37,746 bases of DNA from an uncultured Saprospiraceae bacterium (GTDB lineage Bacteria; Bacteroidota; Bacteroidia; Chitinophagales; Saprospiraceae). How positions within the stretch are numbered: the stretch's first letter is position 1; each line of letters opens with the position of its first letter. The notes under the pieces were generated by a model. That model did no database searches and was not told the DNA's origin. It was given only the letters and a program-made list of their open reading frames with translations. The stretch is taken from positions 1 through 37,746 of the forward strand of contig CALLXF010000069.1 in the NCBI GenBank assembly GCA_938015805.1. Direction: 5' to 3'. Both the position numbers and the translations under genes were made by a program. This document shows, piece after piece, positions 26,366-36,500 of the stretch.

Positions 26366-28248
26366 TCCATATATTTAATACTGCTAGTAAAATAATAATC
26401 TCTATTCTTTTTGCATTACTTTTTACTCACTGCCAATATCCAATACCCATGAACAACGAATCTATCTTTGCCCAATATGCAAAACCAGACCGTAAAGATC
26501 ATCACAGTTTTGCAAATCCCTCCGAGGCGATTACTAAACATTTAGACTTAGATATCAAACTAGATTTTGAAAAAAAAATACTGACAGGTATTGCTAAATA
26601 TAACATCCTAAATAATAATGCAACAGAGATGATTTTTGATACTAGGTCGATGACGATAGACAAAGTAATTTTAGATGATAATGATGAGACCATTTTTTCT
26701 TTAGGTGCTAATAATGAATTGTTAGGCCAACCGCTTAAAGTAACAATAAAAAAAACTACAACTAAGGTTTCTATCTACTACAAAACCAGCCCTGATGCTC
26801 CAGCTTTACAGTGGCTAGATCCTCAGCAGACCGCCGATAAAAAACATCCTTTTCTATTCTCACAAGGGCAAGCTATCCTTACTCGGAGCTGGATACCATG
26901 TCAGGATAGTCCTGGAATCCGTATCACCTATGACGCAAAAGTAGAAGTACCTAAAGACCTACTACCGGTTATGAGTGCCGAGAACCCATTTGAGAAAAAT
27001 GATCACGGAGTCTACACATTTAAAATGAAGCAAGCCATTCCACCCTACCTTATAGCTATAGCTGTGGGAGATTTATCTTTTGGGTCTATCGGTGAGCAGT
27101 GTGGAATTTATGCAGAGCCTTCAGTTTTAGAGTCTGCTGTATACGAATTTGCGGATACAGAAAAAATGCTCCATGCAGCAGAAAAATTATACGGACCTTA
27201 TTTATGGGATCGTTATGATATTATCGTCCTACCTCCCAGTTTCCCTTTTGGAGGAATGGAAAACCCTAGATTAACTTTTGCAACCCCGACGATAATAGCA
27301 GGAGATCGATCACTTACCTCTCTCGTCGCTCACGAGCTAGCTCATTCATGGTCTGGAAATCTCGTAACTAATGCAACATGGAATGACTTCTGGCTTAACG
27401 AAGGCTTTACCGTTTATTTTGAGAGAAGGATCATGGAAGCTTTATATGGAGCTGATTACGCTAACATGCTTGCTATGCTCGGCTTCCAAGATTTAGAAGC
27501 AGATGTAGAACATATCGGCCACTCTCATGCAGATACACACCTAAAACTAGATCTAAAGGGACGTGATGCAGATGATGGAATGACAGATATCGCATATGAG
27601 AAAGGAGCGTACTTTTTGATGTCTCTCGAGGCTCAGATCGGAAGAGAAAAATTTGACCTATTTATTAAAGATTATTTTTCTAAGCACAGATTCCAAACCT
27701 TGACAACAGACGAATTTATAGTGTATTTAAAAGAACATTTGATAGAAAAGTATCATTTAGAAACTGATATAGAAGCATGGATATATGGACCTGGAATCCC
27801 AGAAGATTGCCCAGTCGTAGTATCAGATAAGTTTTCTAAGATCAATAATATTATCACCAACAAAATCAAAAAAGGACAGCTTAAAATAGATGATGCATCG
27901 GTATGGACCACTCACGAGTGGTTACATTTTATTAGACATCTTCCTCAGGATCTTAATCCAGAAACGATGGCTGAGCTAGAGAAAATCTATGGCTTCTCAA
28001 AATCAGGAAATGCAGAAATATTAGCTGCTTGGTTTGAGCTATCGATTATTAATGGTCATTATGTTAAGATCAAATCAGAAATAAAATCTTTTCTTACTCA
28101 AGTGGGTAGACGTAAATTTTTAACGCCTCTTTATACCGCATTAAAGGAAGAAGGGGATATGGCTTTCGCCAAAGAAATTTATACTGATGCCAGAGAAAAT
28201 TATCATGCTGTCTCAGTACAAACTATGGATAAGTTGTTAGAGATATAA
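26362..28248 (+). CDS. M1 family metallopeptidase, LTA4-hydrolase type
   Basis: The 628-residue aminopeptidase has GGMEN (297-301), zinc ligands H324, H328 and E347 in HELAH-x18-E, and SGNLVTNATWNDFWLNEGF, closest to leukotriene A4 hydrolase/aminopeptidase B. The C-terminal helical domain (about 470-625) also fits LTA4H. The GTG start overlaps the dynamin stop by 4 nt. The N-terminus reads as a signal segment ending LLFTHC, so C24 may be lipidated, although His before Cys is unusual in a lipobox. Starting at the ATG at 26449 would give a cytoplasmic enzyme. It removes N-terminal residues from peptides; its link to the dynamin is unknown. Confidence 0.92.
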   Translation: MIHIFNTASKIIISILFALLFTHCQYPIPMNNESIFAQYAKPDRKDHHSFANPSEAITKHLDLDIKLDFEKKILTGIAKYNILNNNATEMIFDTRSMTIDKVILDDNDETIFSLGANNELLGQPLKVTIKKTTTKVSIYYKTSPDAPALQWLDPQQTADKKHPFLFSQGQAILTRSWIPCQDSPGIRITYDAKVEVPKDLLPVMSAENPFEKNDHGVYTFKMKQAIPPYLIAIAVGDLSFGSIGEQCGIYAEPSVLESAVYEFADTEKMLHAAEKLYGPYLWDRYDIIVLPPSFPFGGMENPRLTFATPTIIAGDRSLTSLVAHELAHSWSGNLVTNATWNDFWLNEGFTVYFERRIMEALYGADYANMLAMLGFQDLEADVEHIGHSHADTHLKLDLKGRDADDGMTDIAYEKGAYFLMSLEAQIGREKFDLFIKDYFSKHRFQTLTTDEFIVYLKEHLIEKYHLETDIEAWIYGPGIPEDCPVVVSDKFSKINNIITNKIKKGQLKIDDASVWTTHEWLHFIRHLPQDLNPETMAELEKIYGFSKSGNAEILAAWFELSIINGHYVKIKSEIKSFLTQVGRRKFLTPLYTALKEEGDMAFAKEIYTDARENYHAVSVQTMDKLLEI

Positions 28249-28421
28249 TTGATTTTAAAGGTCTCTAAGTAAATGATATTTACAATTGATAAGAGTAATT
28301 TTTCCATAACTCGTAATATCCTCATTATTAAAATAAAAGGTAACTATAGTTCATTATGTAGATACTGGATTTATATAACCAATCTCTTTTTAAGGAATTT
28401 TACGCTTACTATCTTTACACT

Positions 28422-28640
28422 ATGGAACAACAACCTAATAATCCCTTACATGGCGTTAAACTCCAGCAAATTTTAGAACAATTGGTAGATATATATGGCT
28501 GGAATGATCTCGGGAAAATTATAACGATTAGATGTTTTACTCATGATCCATCTATCAAGTCCAGTCTTAAATTCTTAAGGACTACTCCTTGGGCTAGGGA
28601 TAAAGTGGAGGAATTATATCTAGAATCTATAGCTAAATAA
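28422..28640 (+). CDS. VF530 family (DUF2132) small DNA-binding-like protein
   Basis: The 72-residue protein is a clear VF530/DUF2132 member, with [41 protein letters not shown] and [13 protein letters not shown]. The Vibrio structure of this family is a four-helix fold compared with the DNA-binding end of RecA; function in vivo is not established. It is followed after 43 bp by the DUF1761 gene on the same strand. Family length is normal. Confidence 0.92.
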   Translation: MEQQPNNPLHGVKLQQILEQLVDIYGWNDLGKIITIRCFTHDPSIKSSLKFLRTTPWARDKVEELYLESIAK

Positions 28641-28683
28641 ATTCTAAAATACTTATCTTAATATTTCACAAAACCTCAAAACG

Positions 28684-29196
28684 ATGCCTACTAATTTTTA
28701 CATGTACTTTATTACTGCACTAATTCCTTTACTTATAGGTTCTGTTTATTACCATCCTAAAGTAGTCGGAACAGCATGGATGAATGCCAATCGATTTACA
28801 GAAGAAGATCTTAAAGGAGCAAACATGATTGCTATTTTAGGCTTATCCTATTTATTGGGAGTTATGATTTCTTTTGCCTTTGGAGGTGTGGTGATCCATC
28901 AGACTGGAACTGCACAGATGATGATCCCAGAAATGCTAGAAAGTGGCTCCGAAGCTCAGGCTGTTTTTAATAACCTGATGGCTACTTACGGAGATCATCA
29001 TAGATCGTTTGGCCACGGTGCTATTCATGGTATTTTATTTACAATCCTTTTTGTATTACCTATAATAGCTATCAATGCCCTTTTTGAGAGAAGAGGCGGT
29101 AAATATATATTTATACATTTTTTCTATTGGATTATTACCTTAGTCTTAATAGGTGGGGTTTTATGTCAGACCTTACATTGGGCCCCAGCCATATAA
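28684..29196 (+). CDS. DUF1761 integral membrane protein
   Basis: The 170-residue protein has four predicted transmembrane helices (about 5-22, 48-70, 112-133 and 140-162). The conserved YYHPKVVGTAWM segment follows the first helix, and the second membrane half carries a HGAIHGILF motif. This is the DUF1761 pattern. No transport or enzymatic function is established for the family. It may be co-transcribed with the VF530 gene. Confidence 0.85.
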   Translation: MPTNFYMYFITALIPLLIGSVYYHPKVVGTAWMNANRFTEEDLKGANMIAILGLSYLLGVMISFAFGGVVIHQTGTAQMMIPEMLESGSEAQAVFNNLMATYGDHHRSFGHGAIHGILFTILFVLPIIAINALFERRGGKYIFIHFFYWIITLVLIGGVLCQTLHWAPAI

Positions 29197-29397
29197 TGGA
29201 ATCAACTTATTACTGGCATGCTTTTTAACTATCTAGCAAATTAAAAACAACTTTAAATTTTAATAGTTAATTAACAATTATCCATATTTTATTACCGTTG
29301 TTTAGATGTAAGCACGGTCATTTATCTCAAACCATAAAAATTGAATTAAATTAATTAATTTAGTGGATTAATTCTTATGATAGTTAAACACCATACG

Positions 29398-29973
29398 ATG
29401 AAATACCTTATTACCCTAGTTGCCTTATTTTTAATGTCTAACATGGCTACGTCTCAAGGACTGATCGCTGATATCATGGATGTACAGTCCGTAGAAGCTG
29501 CAGAAGGGACTAATGTCAAAGAAATGCAAGATAAATATCAAAAAGATTTTGATGAACTGACAACCAAATTAGATGAGTCTATAGCTAAAATGGACGAGGA
29601 ATATAAAAAGACAGTGACTAAAAATGTAGAAGACTTTTCTAAAGTTCTAGCAAAAGGAGAAAAACAACCTACTAACAATGCTAAAATGCGTACATACACT
29701 AAAATAAACTCTTCTACTATCTCTTTGAGAAGTAAAAAGAAAAGTTTTGTAGCAAAGTGGAGAAGTAAGAACTTTATTGCTACTCAGCAACTACCAAAAG
29801 AAGAGCGTAAGGAAAGACAGCAAGAGTTAAAGGATAAAGTAGAAGAATATCATCAACTTTTTGATGAGGAGTATAACGCAAACATAACTGCTATTAAAGC
29901 TTTTAGAGATAAAGAACATTTAGTGGATAATGTACCGGAGGAGAGTACAACTACCTCTGAAGAAGAACAGTAA
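29398..29973 (+). CDS. secreted, charged coiled-coil protein, unassigned
   Basis: From ATG at 29398 the protein has 191 residues; an in-frame ATG 21 bp upstream is less likely because the signal peptide begins properly at MKYLITLVALFLM. Cleavage is expected after about residue 20 (SQG). The mature part is almost wholly helical and strongly charged, with likely coiled coils at about 40-80 and 135-175 and an acidic, Ser/Thr-rich tail. I recognise no family. It has its own terminator and gaps of about 200-290 bp on both sides, so it is a single-gene unit of probable periplasmic location. Confidence 0.75.
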   Translation: MKYLITLVALFLMSNMATSQGLIADIMDVQSVEAAEGTNVKEMQDKYQKDFDELTTKLDESIAKMDEEYKKTVTKNVEDFSKVLAKGEKQPTNNAKMRTYTKINSSTISLRSKKKSFVAKWRSKNFIATQQLPKEERKERQQELKDKVEEYHQLFDEEYNANITAIKAFRDKEHLVDNVPEESTTTSEEEQ

Positions 29974-29993
29974 AATTTAAAAATATATGCTTT

Positions 29994-30025
29994 AAGCCTG
30001 GACGAACAAGTCTGGGCTTTTTTTT
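29994..30025 (+). terminator. intrinsic terminator of the coiled-coil gene
   Basis: AAGCCTGGAC pairs with GTCTGGGCTT (10 bp, two G-U pairs) around a GAACAA loop and continues into eight T. It lies 20 bp after the stop codon at 29973. The following gap to 30266 shows no gene. Confidence 0.88.
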
Positions 30026-30266
30026 GCTCCTAACTAACGACATGATTATTGGTTCTTAACAATAGGAACTGTAGTAAAAGTTTACCTAAATCATAAATAA
30101 CATCTTTCCCTACCCTTTTTTTTAGCGATATGCATTTAAGGTACGCTGCACTTTAAACAGATATTTAACTTGGCTATATCAGGTCATATCCCGCAAATAA
30201 GTATTAAATAAAACTATAATATATAAATTCTATATCTAAATTCGTTTGATTAAAAAATCGAATCGA

Positions 30267-31748
30267 ATGTATCGCTACTTAAATCTACTTAGTCTTCTTA
30301 GTCTTCTCTTTCTTTTATCCTTTTGCAGCTGTGCCACAAAAAATAGTATATCAGCTCTAATAGATAAAAAAGCTCATGATAGAGATGGTATATATTATAT
30401 AGAATTCGAACAGGCTAAAGATGCCTCGAAAATCCAAACCGAGCTTACGGAAAAAGGATATCAAGTAAAAGAAGGATATTACTTCGATGGTCTAGAAAAA
30501 AAAGAGGAGAAGTATAAATTCTTATGGTTCTATGGACCGGAATATGAGTCACTAAAGGGGGTAAGAGCTAGAGAAAGAAAAAGAGATAAGCTTATCGCGA
30601 ATGGAGATATGGTTTCTTTTAAAGCTTTACGATCCCAATTTCCAGAAGCAATTAAAAAAGCTCCAGAATTGGAAGCACTAGCCTTTGTAAACAGTTTAGA
30701 TGATGCAAAAATATATCATGAAACTTTTACAAACCAAAAACTCAGTAGTACCGAGACCTCAGCTAGACAATGGGTGAATTCCGCAGGTGATCTCTTAAAA
30801 TTTAGAAAGATTTATGGTGTCTCTGATTTTACTGATCAAAAAATATTAGATCTTATCCCATTGTCTAATAAAGAGGATGCTAAAATATTACTTGACCACT
30901 TCTACGATTCTAAACATTCTGCTAAAATTGAAATTAATTACTTGACTAAAGTCTCTGATGTAGAAGAATTAATCTCAAGCGACGTAGCTAAAAAGCATCT
31001 AGATATTTCTGATAGCTTTAAAATCTCCAGTAAAAACAGTGTAGAGAATTTAGCAAAAGCTCTAGAAGAAAAATTAGAACCAGGAACTTATCGCAAAAAT
31101 CTTATCACCGCTGTCTATGATAAACACATACTGAGTGCATTAAATTTATCTGAAACATCATTAAGCTTTAGTTATGTGGATAAAATCAATAATTACATTG
31201 ACAAAAATCTTAAATCTATCAACCCAGAATACCTAGATGATAAAAATAAACGAACGGTACAAATCGTACATAACAGCATGTACAAGGTACATGATTTCTT
31301 TCCTCTTTTTTATCAGGAAATCGATCAAACATTTATTAAATGGAACTGGAAATATGGATTTAATTTTTTGTCAGGAGTATCGCAAATATTAGAGATCAAA
31401 GCTTCTAAAAGAGAAGATCGAAACAACATTCCTCAGGGTTCCTCACTAGAAAAAATATTTTTTGAAGAAGTGTATAACAAAGAGTTTTCTGCTTTAAAAA
31501 TTATAGATAGTATTGATGATTACTCATATATCATGATGCGTGGTTTATATTTTTTAAAATCGAATAAAAAAACCACTTTACCTTTCCACGTTATTTTTAA
31601 ACTAGATAAAGAAGATAAAAGCTTCGCAATAGATGAGATGATTATATCTAATTTAGGAAGCTCCCAAACTTATTATGATGGTAAAGTAAAATCGCAGGTA
31701 TACTATTATGATGCGGATAGTAAAAAAATGAAAAGACGTGGTAAATAA
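30267..31748 (+). CDS. large unassigned lipoprotein
   Basis: From ATG at 30267 the protein has 493 residues. A leucine-rich signal peptide ends in LSFCSC; C22 is the likely lipidation site (F-C-S-C), with C20 nearby. The mature part is rich in Lys, Asp and Glu and predicted largely helical. It includes an early aromatic, beta-like region (about 35-85, with GIYYIEFEQA and FLWFYGPEYESL) and a C-terminal beta-like segment (about 435-485) that ends very basic (KKMKRRGK). Internal SLDDAK, SNKEDAKILL and SDVEELI stretches hint at weak helical repeats. I recognise no domain. An in-frame TTG start at 30246 would add seven residues. Confidence 0.75.
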   Translation: MYRYLNLLSLLSLLFLLSFCSCATKNSISALIDKKAHDRDGIYYIEFEQAKDASKIQTELTEKGYQVKEGYYFDGLEKKEEKYKFLWFYGPEYESLKGVRARERKRDKLIANGDMVSFKALRSQFPEAIKKAPELEALAFVNSLDDAKIYHETFTNQKLSSTETSARQWVNSAGDLLKFRKIYGVSDFTDQKILDLIPLSNKEDAKILLDHFYDSKHSAKIEINYLTKVSDVEELISSDVAKKHLDISDSFKISSKNSVENLAKALEEKLEPGTYRKNLITAVYDKHILSALNLSETSLSFSYVDKINNYIDKNLKSINPEYLDDKNKRTVQIVHNSMYKVHDFFPLFYQEIDQTFIKWNWKYGFNFLSGVSQILEIKASKREDRNNIPQGSSLEKIFFEEVYNKEFSALKIIDSIDDYSYIMMRGLYFLKSNKKTTLPFHVIFKLDKEDKSFAIDEMIISNLGSSQTYYDGKVKSQVYYYDADSKKMKRRGK

Positions 31749-31815
31749 TAACATAGAACTAAATGTCTTTTAAATGCATTTTCTTCTTTCAACTAGTACG
31801 GTTATCTTTAGGTCT

Positions 31816-31828
31816 ATTGTTAAACAAT
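31816..31828. other. 13-bp palindrome over the MtfA-like start codon
   Basis: ATTGTTAAACAAT is a perfect inverted repeat about a central A, and its last two bases are the first two of the ATG at 31827. It could be an operator or a small start-codon-masking structure, but at this length in AT-rich DNA chance is possible. Confidence 0.3.
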
Positions 31829-32558
31829 GATTGAAAGAATTAGAATTTTCTGGTACTCTAGACGACTCCATTTGATGCCAATTTCTTATGATCATTATCT
31901 AAAAAAATATAGCCAGTACTATAGAGATTTGCATCCAGATCTTCAGGAAAACTTTAAACAGCGAACTTATATCGCTAGTAAACTATTAAATTTTAAGCCT
32001 GTCAAATTTACGATAGTAACAGAGGAAATGAAAATCCTCATTACTAGTGCACTGATACAAATCACTTTTGGTTTAGATAATTATGTTCTGAGACGTTTTA
32101 AAACCATCCTAGTTGTACCTAATACCTATAGTTTTAAGCAGTACGATGCTTTACTCGGTCATGTGGACTTTGATAAGAACAAGATCGTAATGTCTTGGCC
32201 TAGTGTTCAGGAAGGGTTTATAATTCCGGATGATGCTTTTAATGTAGCGCTCCACGAACTCGCTCATGCCTTGCAAGCTGAAAAATCTAAATCTCTTATA
32301 TTTTCAAATTTTTTTAGTGCTTTTAAAATGAACAGATGGGAAGACGAAGGGCTAAAAGAACTTTATAAAATAAGACAAAAACGTCATCCCTTTTTAAGCG
32401 ATTATGCAGGTATTAATATGAAAGAACTTTTTGCTACCTGCATGGAATGCTTCTTTGAACAACCTAAAGAGTTTAAATTAAAAGTACCTAGATTATATCA
32501 TCTCATGACTGATCTACTAAAACAAGATCCTACAGAAAAAGAAGATCCGTTGATATAG
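31827..32558 (+). CDS. MtfA-like (M90) zinc-dependent peptidase
   Basis: The 243-residue protein has a zinc motif HELAH (H143, E144, H147) in a NVALHELAHALQ helix, with KELFA (E200) at the place of the third ligand of E. coli MtfA (EFFAV). No signal peptide is clear; the N-terminus is basic and may be cytoplasmic or weakly membrane associated. In enterobacteria MtfA sequesters the Mlc repressor and has aminopeptidase activity; whether that role applies to Bacteroidota is unknown. It follows the large lipoprotein gene by 78 bp on the same strand and is convergent with the GNAT gene. Confidence 0.88.
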   Translation: MIERIRIFWYSRRLHLMPISYDHYLKKYSQYYRDLHPDLQENFKQRTYIASKLLNFKPVKFTIVTEEMKILITSALIQITFGLDNYVLRRFKTILVVPNTYSFKQYDALLGHVDFDKNKIVMSWPSVQEGFIIPDDAFNVALHELAHALQAEKSKSLIFSNFFSAFKMNRWEDEGLKELYKIRQKRHPFLSDYAGINMKELFATCMECFFEQPKEFKLKVPRLYHLMTDLLKQDPTEKEDPLI

Positions 32559-32624
32559 AAACTGAGCTAGCTTAAAAGTTAAGAAAATGATTAAAAGAGG
32601 TAGTCCATTTTCCCTTTTCTATTA

Positions 32625-33206
32625 TTATCTAATAAGAAAATTATCCTTCATAGAAATCCATTCCTTCTTCAATATGCTATAATAAACGGTATCTCTACGA
32701 TAACCATCAGGCATTAAAGTATGACTTCTAAGTTTCCCTTCAAATATTGCACCGATCGATTCTAGGGACTTTATGGATTGTGTATTTCTAGCATCTGCTT
32801 TAAACTCTACTCTTTGACATTCCAAGATTTCAAAAGCATGATTTAATAATAAATACTTACAATTTTTATTCAATCCGGTTCCTTGGAATTCCTTTGCAAT
32901 CCATGTCCATCCTATTTCTAACCTTGCATCTTCTCTAGAAATATTTCCATAACTAGTGGAACCTGCAATTTTTTTGTTTTGTTTGTCAAAAATTGCCAAG
33001 GCAAGCCTAGTTTTATTATTCATCTCTTTTTTTGCCTTTTCCACATATCTCTTAAGCCCAGTCTCTGTCCCAAATGGTGATGGAGAATATTGTAATAGAT
33101 CTGGTTCCGACAAAGCAATAGGCAAAAGCAATGGTATATGTTTGTCTGTTAAAATCTCAAGCCGGGCTCGTTTATTTTCTAAGCGAAAGTGATCTAGCAG
33201 TTCCAT
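32625..33206 (-). CDS. GNAT acetyltransferase, RimJ/RimL type
   Basis: From ATG at 33206 the protein has 193 residues, a normal GNAT length; an in-frame TTG at 33266 would add 20 poorly fitting residues. The family pattern is clear: LEIGWTWIAKEFQGTGLNKNCKYLLLNHAFE holds the acetyl-CoA-binding motif A (Q/RxxGxG variant, QGTGLN), followed by VEFKADARNTQSIKSLESIGAIFEG, typical of RimJ/RimL-like enzymes. The substrate may be protein N-termini or a small amine. It is a single gene, convergent with the MtfA-like gene. Confidence 0.88.
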   Translation of the reverse strand: MELLDHFRLENKRARLEILTDKHIPLLLPIALSEPDLLQYSPSPFGTETGLKRYVEKAKKEMNNKTRLALAIFDKQNKKIAGSTSYGNISREDARLEIGWTWIAKEFQGTGLNKNCKYLLLNHAFEILECQRVEFKADARNTQSIKSLESIGAIFEGKLRSHTLMPDGYRRDTVYYSILKKEWISMKDNFLIR

Positions 33207-33496
33207 AATTGTAATATCGCTTTTGTCATATTTAAGATCCTTACTCTGCACTTTCAAAACAACCAATAACAGATCTGTTTTCTTTGCAATTCTAAATTAT
33301 ATCTTTTTTCGATTTTTGATATTATTCAACTTAGCTTACCTTATGAAATATAGCTAAGAAAGTGCTTTGAAAAGTCTATCCAGGGTGCGGGTTAAATTTA
33401 TAAATACTTAAAATAAAAACCATAAGGTTTCTAATAAATCGATTTCTCTAAATCTTTAAATAAGTAGTTTTTTTTATAGTATAAATATTTACTTGT

Positions 33497-33533
33497 AAAA
33501 AATAAAAACCCCTGCTCAAATTAATGAGCAGGG
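33497..33533 (-). terminator. strong intrinsic terminator of the giant surface protein
   Basis: On the minus strand CCCTGCTCA pairs with TGAGCAGGG (9 bp) around a short AT loop and runs into a stretch of T broken by one A. It begins 27 bp after the stop codon at 33561. The remaining gap 33207-33496 contains nothing I can support. Confidence 0.88.
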
Positions 33534-33560
33534 ATTTAAAAATTACCCTAAGGTAATTTA

Positions 33561-36500
33561 TTACTCAATTACAATCATTTTCTTAGTAGCAGTAAAATCA
33601 CCGCTTTCTAGTTGATAGTAAAGTAAACCGGCACTTGTACCTAGGTCTTGTTTACTAATCACTATGGTATTATATCCTTTAGCGTAATCAGAAGTAGCTG
33701 TTTTTACAACTTTTCCAGTTACGTCATATACAGTTATCGTTGCTGTAGATGCTGCAGGCAATCTAAATCCTATCTGAGTAACTCCATTAAATGGATTTGG
33801 CTCGTTTTGATATAATTCATAACCTCCTACTAACTCTACTGCACCGTCAGTTCTAACACCTAATTTTACATCAGCTACTTCTAACTCGTTTGTAAAATAA
33901 GCTTCAGCATTTGTTACACTACTGTTTATGTGTAACATTTCACTTAGAGAACCAGCTCTCTGAGCAATCACATTGATCGTAAATAGAACTTCTGTTTTAG
34001 CAGCAGACTGTAGATTAGAAGAATGGTAACTCATCGTCATCACTCCTTTATCCATAGCTACGTTTCCATTGTTTAATTCTAGTTTAGCTCCTTGTACATC
34101 TGTAACATCTAGTCCCTCTACATTTAAAGTAAACTGATATCCAGCTACGTCAGTATAGTTACTACTCATTAGTTCTATTGCTACAGCTTCTCCAGCTTTT
34201 ACTTCTTTATCTTCTATTTCTAGTAATAAAGTAGAACCAGATCTATTTTCTGTATTTATGCTAGTAGCATTAGCAGTTACACTTCCGTTTACATCCCCGA
34301 TTTTAACACCTACAAAATCTTCGCTCATCATGTGAGAGTCTAGATCATTGACATTAATCGTTTCTGTAAATATCCATGGGTTAGAAATATCTAATGTTTG
34401 GTTTGCATCAGCAAATCTCCAACTCGCGTTATTAGGCAACTCACTATATACACCTAAGATTAATTTTCTTAGTTGTACTAAATCAATAGCAGAAATAGAT
34501 CCTGATCTGTTAATATCAGCTGCAATCATCTTATAAGGAGAATCTAATAATTGCGTTTGTAAGATATGCTTCTGTATTAATACAAGATCTAATGTACTTA
34601 CACCATTCATGTAATCGTCAGTTTTAGTACCACTTAACTGGTAATCTAAATGCATCGGGTTACTAGTAAATGCATAGTATCCTATGTCATCAGTCATATC
34701 CTCTAAATCGTAATTATTCATAGCGTCAGTAGTTACAGACATTTCTGCATTACTGATCGACTCACCTTCTTCTGTTTCTACAGATCCACTGATCATTCTC
34801 ATACCAGAATCACCGTCACATTCATTACCTGAAATTAATAATGTAACATCACAATATTCAAAATTAGGTTCACATGCTCTATCCCATACATATATCTGTA
34901 ATGGAACCTCTCCACAATTATTAAATTCTAGAGCAGTAGAATTTCCTTCTTCATTCCATAAATCAGAATCTGCAGGAGGTAATTCGTCTGTAAACGTAAA
35001 TCTTAAATGATCACTTTCAGTACAGTTATCAAAAGCTCCTAGATCAAAATCTATAGCCCAAACTTCTACACTACCATTTTCCATAATTGCTGTTCCTAAG
35101 TCTACACAGAATGGTGTAGGTGCTTTTTTATCAACAACCATAAACTCGTCAGTACAACTGCTGTAGTTATTACAACCGTCGTTTACTTGCCATGTAATCG
35201 TATGTGTGTAACAGCTATGGTTTATCGCTTCTGGAATAGTAATCGTTACCGTAGTATCTTTAGCTAGGTAATAAATACCGTCCATATCATCATCTCTATC
35301 TTCTCTAAAGTTCTCGTCAGCTCCTTCTGCAAAACTCCAAGTGTAGTCTACAGTTCCATCTCCCCATAAGTCAACTTCTACTTTCCACTCTAACCATGCA
35401 CTAGAACAATCACTTCCACCATCGGTAGCCGTTTTAGTTAAAGTAAGATTTTCTAAAGAACAACTTCCTGGTCCACCATTACTTCCTACCCCAGTTCCAA
35501 AAATTCCATACATATCTTCTCCACATTCTATAATAGGAGCTGTTTCATCAAGAACAGTAAATACTACTTTCTCTTCAATTACTTCATCAGTACACCAGTT
35601 TACTACTGTATAAGTTCTGATTACTTTGTAACAAGCATCTTCTTCAAAATACAATTGTAAATCTTCACTAGTCCAAGCGATCAAGTCACATAGACCTTCT
35701 CCCCATTCTGGCATTTCTGGCTCAGGAATATCTCTACAATCTAATACTCTTCCATTTTGGAAATCAATATCGTCAGCATCCCATGCACTATCACCTTCTG
35801 TAATTGTAATTACTTGCTCACAACAAACTGGGCTTTCATTTCCTGCTGGTACAGTACACCATTCTATCTCCACGTCACCAACTCCACAATCGTTAGTACG
35901 ATCATTTACATCTGCCACTACTGGAAGATCATCACAAATAGCTGAAGCAGATGCCGCTCCTGTATTTGTACTGATTAAGTTTCCAGCATCATCATACTGA
36001 CCCCATTCCCAACCACAAGTGATTGTAAAATCTGGTGGACAATAAATTACTGGATTTCCTTTATCTTCTACTAATACATGTACCCATGTCTCATTATAGT
36101 TATCTCCATCAGTTCCGAATAGTCCGTCACCATCTCCATCATCCCATACTCTTAACCAAACTTTGATAGTATCACCAGCATCAGCACAACAGAATGTTAC
36201 AAATTCTCCGTTATCATCATCAAATAATGGTGAATTTGGATTAGAAGAACCGTCACACTCATGATTATCTGCATTATAAGTAGTGTTTCCTCTTCTCGCA
36301 CAATTATCAGAATCTCTCTTGATTTCTAAGTGTACATCAGAACATCCGTCAAAACTATTAAGATCAACATGATGTGTAAATATCTTAGCAAAACCATCAC
36401 TAGAACTTCCACTTCCTGATAGACTCACTACGATATTCTCTCTTCCGATAGCAACTGGAGGAGTACTATCTACTACAGTAACTGTAATATCAAAAGTCCC

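Noticed and set aside
28273-28476. 67-residue frame before the VF530 gene
   Set aside because: Composition is that of translated AT-rich intergenic DNA, and it overlaps the well-supported VF530 gene.
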